Assembly: GCA_011391635.1 (NCBI GenBank) | Contig: JAABQD010000002.1 | Span: 101,755-165,754, forward strand | Origin: Sulfurimonas sp. | Lineage (GTDB): Bacteria; Campylobacterota; Campylobacteria; Campylobacterales; Sulfurimonadaceae | Reading direction: 5' to 3' | DNA: 64,000 nt | Part shown: positions 54,355-63,721 of the stretch, one piece after another | How the letters are laid out: every line of letters starts with the position of its first letter | Position numbering within the stretch: the stretch's first letter is position 1 | The notes under the pieces: generated by a model | Told to the model about the DNA's origin: nothing | The model's database searches: none | What the model saw: the letters and a program-made list of their open reading frames with translations, nothing else | Program-made: the position numbers and the translations under genes

Positions 54355-55560
54355 CTACTTCTTTTTTAACTTATTTTTGAGAATGATTTTTCCAGATTCA
54401 ACACCTGGCTGGTCATACGCATTAATGTACATAAATTTCGCACAAACAGAAGTTAGAAGTTCATACTCATACATCAAGCTTGAAATACTGCTCTCACGCA
54501 CACCATCCATAACAATCACATCACAAGGGATATCTCTTAGGTTATTGAGCGACTCTATCGTTGCATCTGCTTGCATGTTGATAAGTTTAGAAAACTCCAA
54601 CCCATCTATGTAATCCAACTCTTCTAAACCCTCCAGTTTTGTATGTGGAATTGTCAGAGTATTGTCAAAATCATCTACTTTGACAACAGTGACTGTTTTA
54701 TCTCTTCTTCCCTCAACGATAAGTTGTAAAAAAGAGTGTTGATCTATGGGACCGATGATACCCATAGGAGTGAGTCCCACTCGTGTACCATTGATATCCA
54801 CTTTGCCTAAAGATTCGCCCCAAAGTTGGATATACCACTTATTGAATCCCTCAAGTCTAGATGAGTAAGAAAAGACAACGTTCATATTTGTATTGTTCTT
54901 ATTTTCTACAAAGAATCTTGCTTTTTTAAGGATTCTTTTGTACTGCTCCTCTTTGTTGAAGAAGGAGTCATGCATCTCTTTTGCACCGATGAGAAGTTTG
55001 TCTATATCTATGCCAACGATAGCGAGTGGAACAAGCCCAACTGCACTAAAAACAGAGAATCTTCCACCCACATTTTTAGGAATTTCAAATGTATGCATCC
55101 CATTTTTTTGTGCGTATGTATTGAGCTTCGAATCATTTTCTGTAATCACGAGCGTGTTATTTTTATCACACGCAACGAGAGAGTGAATATACTTAAAGAT
55201 TGAAACCGTCTCTATTGTTGTACCAGATTTAGAGATAATAACAAAAAGAGTGTCTTTTAAATCAATACTATTCACTTTTGCTTTTATATCAATTGGGTCA
55301 GTTGTTTCTAAAAAATAGAGCTTTTTCGTTAAAGTTTTTGAGTGCTTCAAAAATTTATAGATAGCATAAGTCCCAAGCGTACTTCCACCTATGCCTATAA
55401 CTACGATATTTTTTTGTTTTACATTTTTTGCATACTCTTTAAACGCTGTTGTATCCTGATGCACAAGATTGTAGTATCCGATGTGCTGTGTCTCTTTTTT
55501 TATCTCGTTAAAGATATGTGTATCTGAGAGAGTTGGGTTAAAGTTATGTTTGTAATTCAT
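54355..55560 (-). CDS. pgi: Glucose-6-phosphate isomerase
   Basis: Interconverts glucose-6-P and fructose-6-P. 401 residues, the shortened form known in Campylobacterota. Contains IGIGGSTLGTYAIYKFL, VISKSGTTIET (phosphate loop) and GGRFSVFSAVGL. The catalytic Glu lies in VFSYSSRLEGFNKWYIQLWGESLGK and the His in IDQHSFLQL. One base before galU, so they supply nucleotide sugars for the surface-glycan genes around them. Confidence 0.95.
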   Translation of the reverse strand: MNYKHNFNPTLSDTHIFNEIKKETQHIGYYNLVHQDTTAFKEYAKNVKQKNIVVIGIGGSTLGTYAIYKFLKHSKTLTKKLYFLETTDPIDIKAKVNSIDLKDTLFVIISKSGTTIETVSIFKYIHSLVACDKNNTLVITENDSKLNTYAQKNGMHTFEIPKNVGGRFSVFSAVGLVPLAIVGIDIDKLLIGAKEMHDSFFNKEEQYKRILKKARFFVENKNNTNMNVVFSYSSRLEGFNKWYIQLWGESLGKVDINGTRVGLTPMGIIGPIDQHSFLQLIVEGRRDKTVTVVKVDDFDNTLTIPHTKLEGLEELDYIDGLEFSKLINMQADATIESLNNLRDIPCDVIVMDGVRESSISSLMYEYELLTSVCAKFMYINAYDQPGVESGKIILKNKLKKK

Positions 55561-55561
55561 T

Positions 55562-56401
55562 TTATTTTACTTTGCTATAAAAATAGTTTGTTGCTTCAAC
55601 AAATCCATCTACACTTCCACAGTCAAATCGTCTGCCATCAAATTTATATGCGATAACTTTACCTTGTTTTGCTTGTGCTAAAAGTGCATCTGTAATCTGA
55701 ATCTCTCCACCTTTTCCAGGTTTTGTCTCACGAATAATGTCAAAAATATCAGGAGTCAAAATATATCTTCCTATAATTGCAAGGTTTGAAGGTGCATCTT
55801 CTGGCTCTGGTTTTTCTACCATGTCCGTAACTCTAAAGATATTTTTTGCTTCCTCTGTTCCAGCGATAACACCATACTTGTTACTGTCTTGAGGTGGAAT
55901 CTCTTCAACTGCTACGATAGAACAGTTGTATTTATCATACAGTGCAACCATCTGAGCCAAAACAGAGTCACCACTTTCATTGTCACATAAGTCATCTGCT
56001 AGAATAACTGCAAACGGCTCTCTTCCGATAAGAGTCTCACCACAAAGTATCGCGTGACCCAAACCCTTCATCTCAATCTGTCTTGTATAGGAAAATGTAC
56101 AATTTGTTATAACTTTTCTAATTTCTGTCAAATAATGCTCTTTTGAAGTTCCTTTAATCTGATGTTCAAGTTCATACGAAATATCAAAATGGTCCTCAAT
56201 CGCTCTTTTACCACGACCTGTTACTATCGCCATAGTGTCAAGTCCAGCACTAATCGCCTCTTCAACACCATACTGCAAAAGAGGTTTTGTAAGCACGGGA
56301 AGCATCTCTTTTGGAATCGCTTTTGTAGCTGGTAAAAACCTTGTTCCATACCCCGCTGCAGGGAAAAGACATTTTCTTATTTTTGTTATATCTCTTGACA
56401 T
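55562..56401 (-). CDS. galU: UTP--glucose-1-phosphate uridylyltransferase
   Basis: Makes UDP-glucose. 279 residues with the nucleotidyl motif LFPAAGYGTRFLPATKAIPKEMLPV, VILADDLCDNE, VEKPEPEDAPSNLAIIGRYI and the GRRFDCGSVDGFVEA end. Upstream of pgi on the same strand and directly downstream of pglB, in a sugar-activation and glycan block. Confidence 0.96.
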   Translation of the reverse strand: MSRDITKIRKCLFPAAGYGTRFLPATKAIPKEMLPVLTKPLLQYGVEEAISAGLDTMAIVTGRGKRAIEDHFDISYELEHQIKGTSKEHYLTEIRKVITNCTFSYTRQIEMKGLGHAILCGETLIGREPFAVILADDLCDNESGDSVLAQMVALYDKYNCSIVAVEEIPPQDSNKYGVIAGTEEAKNIFRVTDMVEKPEPEDAPSNLAIIGRYILTPDIFDIIRETKPGKGGEIQITDALLAQAKQGKVIAYKFDGRRFDCGSVDGFVEATNYFYSKVK

Positions 56402-56440
56402 TTTTTGTCCTTCAAGTTATTTAAAATTCTATTTTTGAAA

Positions 56441-58558
56441 TTATATCTTAAGTTTATAGACCTTAGCATGTGGATTTGTTACAACTTTTTCAAAAAGTGA
56501 TGCATCATACTCTTCTAAGACCATTAATTGGATATAGAGTGAGTTGTAACTTTTCTCATCAAGCAGTAAAAATAGGTTGTAATTAGACATATACACCATG
56601 TTGATTTGAGCAGAACTATCCAAAATTTGTACACTTTTTTGAAGTTCCATATTTGCATCATAAAAAGTTCTGACAAATCTTTTGAGGGGAACACTCTGTT
56701 TACCAATTTTTACACTCAAATTTTCTTTATTAAAAGAGACTCCATTCCCTAATTCAATAGTTGTTGGCGTTTCTGAGAATCTGCGACTGACATAAAATAA
56801 CTGTGCTGGTTCTTTTGCACCATTCATCAGGTTGAGAGATGAAAAAGCTGTCACAGTTGGATAAATATCAAGCATTCTAAATGGCAGATAGAAGTAAATA
56901 TCTCTCGTTTTTTCTGGCATGTGGATATTTGTAGCAAGAGATGCCAAAAAATCATTTGTATCATTTAAGCCATACTCTTTTGTCATCTGTTCTATATTTG
57001 AAAAAAGTGTTTTATTGCTATCTTTTATATCTTCGAGTGGTTTGAAATTTTTTTCTGTGTATTCGACATCCAATCGTGCTAGTTTTGCGGCAACATCTTG
57101 AGGGTGTGTGAGCATAAAACTTACAGGGAAGTTCACATCTCCACTATGTTTTCCCCCATCGATAAGCGTTTTAACATCGGCATAATATCGCAAAGGAAAT
57201 CCATAATCCCACCAAGCAAGTATGTAATCTTCCCTGCTCACTTTTGATTTGAGCGTATCTAAGATTTTTACTTCATCCGCATTAAAAACTGTCGGTACTT
57301 TATACTCTCTCACATGTTCAATGTTTGGATATAAAATAATGAGCGTAAACGCTACCATACTCAAATATTTAAGTCTGAGAGTTGGCATATTTCTTGCAAA
57401 TTCAGTAATTAAAAAAGCAACACCAAATGCTAAAACAGGAACAGCATAAATAGTAAATCTAAGTCCACCAACACTCGCTAAAAATCCTAATCCAATGAGT
57501 GGAAGCCCAAAAAGCATGATTTTATGTCTGTATGCCAAATAAGCAAACCCGCCCACAGCCAAAATAAAAGTTCCCACATGCCCACTGATTCGCTCTGCAA
57601 AAACATCGAATGGAATTTCTCCTGCTTCACGCACCGTCTGCATCACAGAGAAAAAATGAAGTCCAAGCCCCTCATTTGCCATACTCACCGCATCTTTAAA
57701 AATATAGAGTTTGAGCAAATCCCAAATCGGCCCAAATCCACCTGTTGCAAAAAATGCAATCACAGAGAGAGCTAAAAGATGATAGGTATATTTTTGAACT
57801 TTTTCTTGGCTAAAAAGATACATCGCCACAAGAACGATTGGGAAGCGTATAAATCCATCTACATTGAGCATTGCAAACATCATAATTGCCAAAAGTTTAT
57901 AGTTATATAAATTCTTTCTATCGTAAATAAGAGCATACAAAAGTATCAAACCAAAAAAAGAGAACTCAAGTGAATAACTCTGTGGATACCACCAACGATA
58001 GACCAAAATATCAAGTGCTGTTATAAGAAGATACTTCTTTTCATTCGTTTTGATAGCCAAGATAATCGACCAGAGCAAAAACATCGGTAGTACAATATTG
58101 AGCATATCTGTATCATAATACCCGACCATAGTTCGATTGTAGTAGCTATGTGCGATGGAAGCCAAAAGTGCGGCTATCAATCCCATCTCTAAATTTTCAA
58201 TACTTCTCGCAATCAAAATAATAGGAATAACAACAAGAGAGCTTAAAAAAACAGGCATATAAAAGATAATTGCTTCAAATGAAAATGGTAGCACTTTTGC
58301 AAAAAATGCAGTGAGTTGTGAAGTTGCACCATTTATAGGTGATAAGTCATTTGGCTGATGTATCCCACTTAAAATATCTCTCGCACCCTCAGCGAAATAG
58401 TAGCCATCATTGGTGCTAATCATAAACTGCCCATTAAACTTAAATGCTTCCATCTCACCAAACTGATAAACCCAAATCATACGCACAGCAACTGAAAACA
58501 AAAATGCTATCAGGATATACGCGAGGGTTAATTTCGTCTCTTTAGAAATAGTATTCAC
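56441..58558 (-). CDS. pglB: Oligosaccharyltransferase PglB (STT3 family)
   Basis: 705 residues. About 12-13 TM helices in the first 420 residues, with a DxD-type motif YDTDMLN in the first large loop. The periplasmic domain begins with the STT3 catalytic signature WWDYGFPLRY. It transfers a lipid-linked heptasaccharide-like glycan to Asn in D/E-X-N-X-S/T sequons in Campylobacter. Here the glycan is unknown. Overlaps the GT2 gene by 4 bases. One exact motif (56915) encodes IHMPEK; two variants (56465, 57574) also lie in it. Confidence 0.94.
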   Translation of the reverse strand: MNTISKETKLTLAYILIAFLFSVAVRMIWVYQFGEMEAFKFNGQFMISTNDGYYFAEGARDILSGIHQPNDLSPINGATSQLTAFFAKVLPFSFEAIIFYMPVFLSSLVVIPIILIARSIENLEMGLIAALLASIAHSYYNRTMVGYYDTDMLNIVLPMFLLWSIILAIKTNEKKYLLITALDILVYRWWYPQSYSLEFSFFGLILLYALIYDRKNLYNYKLLAIMMFAMLNVDGFIRFPIVLVAMYLFSQEKVQKYTYHLLALSVIAFFATGGFGPIWDLLKLYIFKDAVSMANEGLGLHFFSVMQTVREAGEIPFDVFAERISGHVGTFILAVGGFAYLAYRHKIMLFGLPLIGLGFLASVGGLRFTIYAVPVLAFGVAFLITEFARNMPTLRLKYLSMVAFTLIILYPNIEHVREYKVPTVFNADEVKILDTLKSKVSREDYILAWWDYGFPLRYYADVKTLIDGGKHSGDVNFPVSFMLTHPQDVAAKLARLDVEYTEKNFKPLEDIKDSNKTLFSNIEQMTKEYGLNDTNDFLASLATNIHMPEKTRDIYFYLPFRMLDIYPTVTAFSSLNLMNGAKEPAQLFYVSRRFSETPTTIELGNGVSFNKENLSVKIGKQSVPLKRFVRTFYDANMELQKSVQILDSSAQINMVYMSNYNLFLLLDEKSYNSLYIQLMVLEEYDASLFEKVVTNPHAKVYKLKI

Positions 58559-59382
58559 TTATGTACATCCTTTAAATCTTCATAAAATTTTATTTTTTCA
58601 TTATACATTTTTACATCTAATGCTTTCTCATATTTTATAGCACCTTTAAGTAATAAATTATATTTGTGTAAAAGTGTTCCAACAATCAACTCTTTGTGTA
58701 CGACCTCATGCTCCAAAAGTTTTTCCAAAGCCAAAACCCGAAACCTATCCATCCCCCAATATTTCGCACTGAGTTGTTCATCACTTCCGCCATATTTGGT
58801 TATCAGTTTTTCATCAATCAGCCCGATGCTATTTCCACATGCCACTCTCAGCCACAAATCATAATCTTCACACACTTCGAGGCTCTCATCAAAAAGCCCT
58901 ACTTTTTCAAGTAAATCCTTATGAATAAGCGTTGCTGATGGGGCGATGATGTTGTGAGACAAACACTCGGCAAATATAGAACCACCATATTTATGAAACT
59001 TTTTAGGGAGTTTCACTTCCACCCCGTTTCTTACCCATCTCTCATCCGTGTAACTCATCAAAATGTCTGGATTGTTTGTATGAAACTCCACATGTCGAGC
59101 CAACTTATCCACATGCCAAGCATCATCCGAATCTAAAAAAGCTATCCACTGGCATGTGGAATTTTTTATGCCTAAGTTTCTTGCACTTGAGACACCTGTG
59201 TTTTGTTGATAAATGTACTTGGCATGTGGAAATAATTTTTGAATTTCTGAAGTGTTATCCGAGGAGCCATCATCGATAATAATGACTTCACTTGGCATGT
59301 GGGATTGTGCATAGACCGAAGCCAAAGCTCTTTGCAAAACTTCGTAGCGGTTGTAGGTTGGGATAACAACCGAAATTTGCAA
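58555..59382 (-). CDS. Glycosyltransferase family 2
   Basis: 275 residues, GT-A fold: SVVIPTYNRYEVLQRALASVYAQ, EVIIIDDGSSDNTSEIQ, then FLDSDDAWHVDKL with the DxD metal motif, and a C-terminal helical region. No TM helices, so it works on the cytoplasmic face. Coupled to pglB, so it probably adds a sugar to the same lipid-linked glycan. Four exact motif copies and one variant fall in this 828-base gene, the densest cluster in the window. Confidence 0.88.
   Translation of the reverse strand: MQISVVIPTYNRYEVLQRALASVYAQSHMPSEVIIIDDGSSDNTSEIQKLFPHAKYIYQQNTGVSSARNLGIKNSTCQWIAFLDSDDAWHVDKLARHVEFHTNNPDILMSYTDERWVRNGVEVKLPKKFHKYGGSIFAECLSHNIIAPSATLIHKDLLEKVGLFDESLEVCEDYDLWLRVACGNSIGLIDEKLITKYGGSDEQLSAKYWGMDRFRVLALEKLLEHEVVHKELIVGTLLHKYNLLLKGAIKYEKALDVKMYNEKIKFYEDLKDVHK
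58834..59303. repeat. Cluster of five dispersed-motif copies within a glycosyltransferase gene
   Basis: Exact copies at 58834-58844, 59108-59118, 59150-59160 and 59220-59230, and a 10/11 variant (TGGCATGTGGG) at 59293. Orientation is mixed. They encode VACGNS, AWHVDK, STCQW, FPHAKY and SHMPSE respectively, so the frame is kept each time. Confidence 0.9.
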
Positions 59383-59388
59383 AGTTTT

Positions 59389-60450
59389 TTACCAAACCTT
59401 GATTTCGTTATAAATGCTGTCTCGCTCCACAGGAATAAATCCGCTGTTTTTGATAAGTCCTACAAACTCTTCCAAGTTCACGCCGTTGGCACTTTTTGCT
59501 CCTGCAGCGGAGTTTATGGACTCTTTCTCAATAGTTCCGTCCATATCATTCGCCCCAAATTCTTGAGCAACGAGTGCCAGATTTACAGTCGAAGTCACCC
59601 AGTACGCCTTTAAATGCGGAACATTGTCAAGCACGATACGACTCACCGCCATCGTTTTTAAAATCTCATTTGCCGTGATGGGTGCTTCTATTTTGAGGTA
59701 ATTATTTTCCGTCTGATAGACAAGCGGAATGAAACAGTTAAAACCGCCCGTTTTGTCCTGCAACTCACGAATACGCATCATGTGGTCAATGCGGTTTGCT
59801 CTACTTTCCACATGCCCAAATAACATCGTCACATTGCTTTTTTTGCCTCGTTCATGCCACTTTTGATGAATTTCAAGCCATTGATCTGAGGTAACTTTGC
59901 CCTTACAGATATAATCTCGCACCTTCTCATCAAAAATCTCAGCACCGCCCCCAGGCATAGAATCCACACCGTTTGCAACCATCAAATCCAAAATCTCATC
60001 GTAACTTTTAGAGTAATGTCGTGCCAAGAAATCGACCTCAGCCGCAGTCAAAGCTTTGACATGCAGATGAGGATAAGCTGTTTTTATCTTTTTAAATATT
60101 TCTAAATACCACTCAAGCCCCGTATCAGGGTTATGTGCAGAAACAATATGCACCTCTTTAATCCCACGACTCTCGATGTCTTTAACAATCTCCATAATCT
60201 GTTCATGGCTCATCGTGTAGGGATTTGGATTTTTTCTATTTGCCGAATAAGCACAAAACTTACACACATCCGCACATACATTGGTCGGATTGATATGGCG
60301 GTTAATATTGAAATATGTTTTTTTGCCATGCAATGCTTTTCTCTTCGCATCCGCCAAATCACCCAACTCAAAAAAATCCATCTCATAAAGGCTTAACGCC
60401 TCCTCAAAATCAACTCTTTTTCCCGATACTATTTTTTCTCTCAAATTCAT
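59389..60450 (-). CDS. mqnE: Aminofutalosine synthase MqnE
   Basis: Radical-SAM enzyme of the futalosine menaquinone route. The cluster motif CxxxCxxC is Cys59, Cys63, Cys66 (NVCADVCKFCAYS). Other blocks are IVSAHNPDTGLEWY, PGGGAEIFDEKVR, TMLFGHVESRANRIDHMMRIRELQ and GANDMDGTIEKESINSAAGA. 353 residues. Shows that this organism makes menaquinone without the classical Men pathway. It lies 9 bases downstream of the kinase gene. Confidence 0.95.
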   Translation of the reverse strand: MNLREKIVSGKRVDFEEALSLYEMDFFELGDLADAKRKALHGKKTYFNINRHINPTNVCADVCKFCAYSANRKNPNPYTMSHEQIMEIVKDIESRGIKEVHIVSAHNPDTGLEWYLEIFKKIKTAYPHLHVKALTAAEVDFLARHYSKSYDEILDLMVANGVDSMPGGGAEIFDEKVRDYICKGKVTSDQWLEIHQKWHERGKKSNVTMLFGHVESRANRIDHMMRIRELQDKTGGFNCFIPLVYQTENNYLKIEAPITANEILKTMAVSRIVLDNVPHLKAYWVTSTVNLALVAQEFGANDMDGTIEKESINSAAGAKSANGVNLEEFVGLIKNSGFIPVERDSIYNEIKVW

Positions 60451-60459
60451 TTAAAACCT

Positions 60460-62022
60460 TTACAACCCTGGTGCTTTCCACATTGAAGTCGTGATATTAG
60501 CATCTACCAACTTTAATTGCACTTCATACGCCTTTTGCCAAGTCTCTTTTATCTCTTGATACTTCGCAAAATTTTCCATGTTTGGCGTGAACTCTTTTTC
60601 CCAAACAACCAGCTCTTTTGCGGCATGTGGAAGTGATTTGTAAATTCCCGCACCCACCCCCGCCGCCATTGCAGTTCCCAAAGCTGTTGCCTCTGTCACA
60701 CGAGGAATTTTTACTCTGCATCCTGTTACATCCGCCAAAATCTGCGACCATAAAGCACCACGACTTGCCCCTCCTGCAAAAACTATTTCGTTTATTTTCA
60801 CGCCCGTAAACTCTCTGATTTTTTCAAGATTTATAGCCGAAACGATACACGCATTTTCTTGAAGACTTCGAAACATCGAAGCACGATTACAAACTTCTGG
60901 GTCAAGCGAAAGGTTTAAAAAACTAGGACTTGCATGGTACCATTTACCATATTTCATAGAATCTGAAAATATAGGGATAATCCCGTGTGAACCGACTGGA
61001 ACTTGTGACGCTTTTTCCTCTAAAACTTCATAAGTATCGATACCTCTTTTTTGTGCCTCAAGTTTTTCCATCTCACAAAAAGCATCTCGAAACCATCGCA
61101 TAATAAGACCGCTAAAAAAGGTGATTCCCTCTGCTTGAGAGAGATTTGACACGGCATGTGGATTGACTCTGATTCCCATATCTTTTGGCGGTAAAGTATC
61201 GCTCGAGATGTTGACCACCTGTTGCCAAAATGAACCGCCTAAAATAGCAACTTGTCCAACTTCAACCACACCCAAACCTACACTTCCAAGCCCAACATCT
61301 CCACCGCCCATAACAACTTTTGTCTGCGTGGATAAACCTGTTGCATCAGAAGCTTTTTGGCTCACATTTCCCAAAAGACTACCCACCTCATGGCATGTGG
61401 GAAAAATATCATCTTTTAAACCAACTCTTGCACACATTTCCACATGCCAATCACGATTTTTTAAAGAAAAAATTCCCGTAGTTCCACCGTTGCTTGGGTC
61501 TGTTGCTATCACTCCGCTGAGGCGCGCCAAAATCCAATCGCCAATCATAGAGATTTTTGCAACTCTCTTATAAATATTAGGTTTGTTATTTTTAAGCCAT
61601 AAAATTCTAGGAATCGCCCCCAAAGCAAAGGTTTGCCCCGAGAGCCCGTAAAACTCCTCTTCAATCCCTGCAAAATTTTCTTTGAGATATCGCACTTCGT
61701 CCGAAGCTCTCGCATCCACATTTGCAACCGCCCAAAGTTCATTTCCATCTTTGTCATAAAGCACGATTCCCTCACGCATACTCGTCGCACTCAGAGCGAT
61801 TATATCCTCACCTTGAAGATTTGCTTTTTGTAAAGATTCGCGGATACATCCACATGCCAAAGTCCAATTTGCCTCACAATCAAAACTCATAGAGTTAGGC
61901 ACACCAGCCTCTTGCAAATGTGTCCACTCTTTTTGAGCGACAGATATTTGATTGCCTTTTGTGTCAAAAATCACCGCGCGGATACTTCCTGTTCCTGCGT
62001 CTATTGCCATGAGGTATTGCAT
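60460..62022 (-). CDS. lsrK: FGGY-family kinase resembling autoinducer-2 kinase LsrK
   Basis: 520 residues. The ribulokinase/xylulokinase fold starts MQYLMAIDAGTGSIRAVIFDTKGNQ, with the central VMGGGDVGLGSVGLG and the C-terminal FAGGASRGALWSQILADVTG. The N-terminus (AIDAGTGSIRAVIFD, ATSMREGIVLYD, NVDARASDEV) resembles enterobacterial LsrK, which phosphorylates autoinducer-2 in the cytoplasm. No lsrACDB or lsrR is visible, so the substrate might instead be a related sugar. A class II aldolase gene lies 1.7 kb upstream. Two exact motif copies (61439, 61849) and three variants (60621, 61152, 61391) fall inside it. Confidence 0.8.
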   Translation of the reverse strand: MQYLMAIDAGTGSIRAVIFDTKGNQISVAQKEWTHLQEAGVPNSMSFDCEANWTLACGCIRESLQKANLQGEDIIALSATSMREGIVLYDKDGNELWAVANVDARASDEVRYLKENFAGIEEEFYGLSGQTFALGAIPRILWLKNNKPNIYKRVAKISMIGDWILARLSGVIATDPSNGGTTGIFSLKNRDWHVEMCARVGLKDDIFPTCHEVGSLLGNVSQKASDATGLSTQTKVVMGGGDVGLGSVGLGVVEVGQVAILGGSFWQQVVNISSDTLPPKDMGIRVNPHAVSNLSQAEGITFFSGLIMRWFRDAFCEMEKLEAQKRGIDTYEVLEEKASQVPVGSHGIIPIFSDSMKYGKWYHASPSFLNLSLDPEVCNRASMFRSLQENACIVSAINLEKIREFTGVKINEIVFAGGASRGALWSQILADVTGCRVKIPRVTEATALGTAMAAGVGAGIYKSLPHAAKELVVWEKEFTPNMENFAKYQEIKETWQKAYEVQLKLVDANITTSMWKAPGL

Positions 62023-62054
62023 TTATTATCCTTTAGTAAAAAATGATTTTTCTA

Positions 62055-62597
62055 TTAATTGAATAAATTGTTTAATTTTTCTTTTAGTTCATTAAAGTTT
62101 GGATGAGAAAAGTCATATGGAGGTTTTGGATACAATTTATTGTAAATACAAGTTAATATTTTTCTATTTTTGTTTAACTCTTTTAATTTAAAGCACTCTT
62201 CACAAGCTTCAAATTGTTCTCTATTTTTCAATGTATCTATCAAAAAATAGTCTAAATTTTTAGAAAAAATATAGTAACTAGTATCTATGCTCCAATTTAA
62301 GTCTTTTATCAAATCTTCTATACAAGTTGTACTATTTTCTAAATTACCACATTTTTTATCATCTTCTACGAAATCACAATCGAAGATAAAAAGAACTTTT
62401 TTTATTTTTTTACCTATCTGCTTATTGATTGTTTCATAGTTTTCTTGATTTAATAGTTTTGCTTTACCATTCATAGTTTCTATATAGGAATCAAAGTTTT
62501 CTGTGCTTATAGAGAGACTTCCATCTTTTTTAAGATGTCGTAAAAATAGTTTTAAAAAATCTTTGTCATCTTTGCCTTCACAAATTATCTTTACCAT
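62055..62597 (-). CDS. Small TOPRIM-like protein (DUF3226/DUF4435-like)
   Basis: 180 residues. A TOPRIM-like core is seen: Glu7 in IICEGKDDKDF, then the DxD of LFIFDCDF (Asp73, Asp75). The C-terminus is Lys- and Asn-rich. It overlaps the ATPase gene by 7 bases. Two-gene AAA+TOPRIM pairs include defence systems such as PARIS (AriA/AriB) and OLD-like systems; AriB is longer, so I make no firm match. Function is inference. AT-richer than its neighbours. Confidence 0.65.
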   Translation of the reverse strand: MVKIICEGKDDKDFLKLFLRHLKKDGSLSISTENFDSYIETMNGKAKLLNQENYETINKQIGKKIKKVLFIFDCDFVEDDKKCGNLENSTTCIEDLIKDLNWSIDTSYYIFSKNLDYFLIDTLKNREQFEACEECFKLKELNKNRKILTCIYNKLYPKPPYDFSHPNFNELKEKLNNLFN

Positions 62598-63634
62598 CCT
62601 CTTATCTCCTGATGTTGAGACACTTGTTTGATCACATCTTCATAGTTATATATAATAGACTCTATTCTATTCTCATTTTTGCCTAACTCCATGAAACATA
62701 TTTCTTTATCTTCAAGCTTTTTGGCAACTCTCGCGTAAGATTCTATACACTCTTTTGAGTGAGTTGTTGCGAATACCTGTACTTTTTGGTCTCTGGAAAT
62801 ATTTAGAATTATTTCCCATAAATCATCTAAAAGAGAGTAATGTATCCCATTTTCTATCTCATCTATAAAAACTGTTTTTTCTTCATGTGTCAGTAAAACT
62901 ATTATAATAGAAAAAAAAGATCTTAGTCCATCTCCAAAATTACTTAGTTCAAGAAAAATTCCATTTTGTTGTAGCATAACTTTATTTTTAATTATATCTA
63001 TTTTTTCAATATTAAAAATATCATTCATCAAGCTATTAATATAATCATATTTATTCATTAATTTTAACTCGTCTATCATATTTCTAATAGCTTCATTCAT
63101 ATTATTTTGAATAGATATAAATGTATAATTGTCTAAAAGAGGTTGATGGTTTTTTTTATAAATTTTATTGTAGTAAGTATTATTTCTAAAATTTGAAATA
63201 TCAACACTTCCATGATTAAAATAATTTTGTTTTATATATTCATTTGGAACTATTACATTATCTTTCGCACTTAAGTTAAATTGCTTATCAATCTCTATTT
63301 CAAAATTGTAATTTTGAAAAGTAAATTCTTCTAGCAACCATTCTAATAAAAAATCTTTAGAGTTTCTATGTTCTTCTATTGATAATATTAGTTTAATTAT
63401 TTCATTATAAAAAAATTCTCTATCAATATTTGTAGTTTGTCCTTTTTGATAATTTGGATGTGATTTTAATATATTATATGCATTAGTGATTAAATAACAA
63501 GCCTCCATAAAAGCAGTCTTACCAACATTATTTTTCCCGCCAATCAGATTAACTCTTTTAAACCCTTCAGCTTTGAAATCTTTGAAGCATTTAAAATCTT
63601 TTATCTCTATCTCTGTCAATAAATGTTTATCCAT
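62591..63634 (-). CDS. ABC-type AAA ATPase, OLD/AriA-like
   Basis: 347 residues: Walker A GGKNNVGKT (32-40) in the typical IGGKNNVGKTAFMEA of AAA_15/AAA_21 ATPases, a signature-like NFGDGLRSFF, Walker B VFIDEIENGIHYSLL, and the switch His in ATTHSKE. A long, Asn- and Lys-rich insert lies between the Walker motifs. Paired with the TOPRIM gene downstream. Low-GC and asparagine-rich codon use sets it off from flanking genes, consistent with acquisition. The defence role is inference. Confidence 0.75.
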   Translation of the reverse strand: MDKHLLTEIEIKDFKCFKDFKAEGFKRVNLIGGKNNVGKTAFMEACYLITNAYNILKSHPNYQKGQTTNIDREFFYNEIIKLILSIEEHRNSKDFLLEWLLEEFTFQNYNFEIEIDKQFNLSAKDNVIVPNEYIKQNYFNHGSVDISNFRNNTYYNKIYKKNHQPLLDNYTFISIQNNMNEAIRNMIDELKLMNKYDYINSLMNDIFNIEKIDIIKNKVMLQQNGIFLELSNFGDGLRSFFSIIIVLLTHEEKTVFIDEIENGIHYSLLDDLWEIILNISRDQKVQVFATTHSKECIESYARVAKKLEDKEICFMELGKNENRIESIIYNYEDVIKQVSQHQEIRGW

Positions 63635-63721
63635 AATTGTGACTCCTTACAAACTATTTACTCTAAATTTTTTACTTATTCTATCAAAATATGCTTCACA
63701 AACACTAGGATGAGGAAAGGC

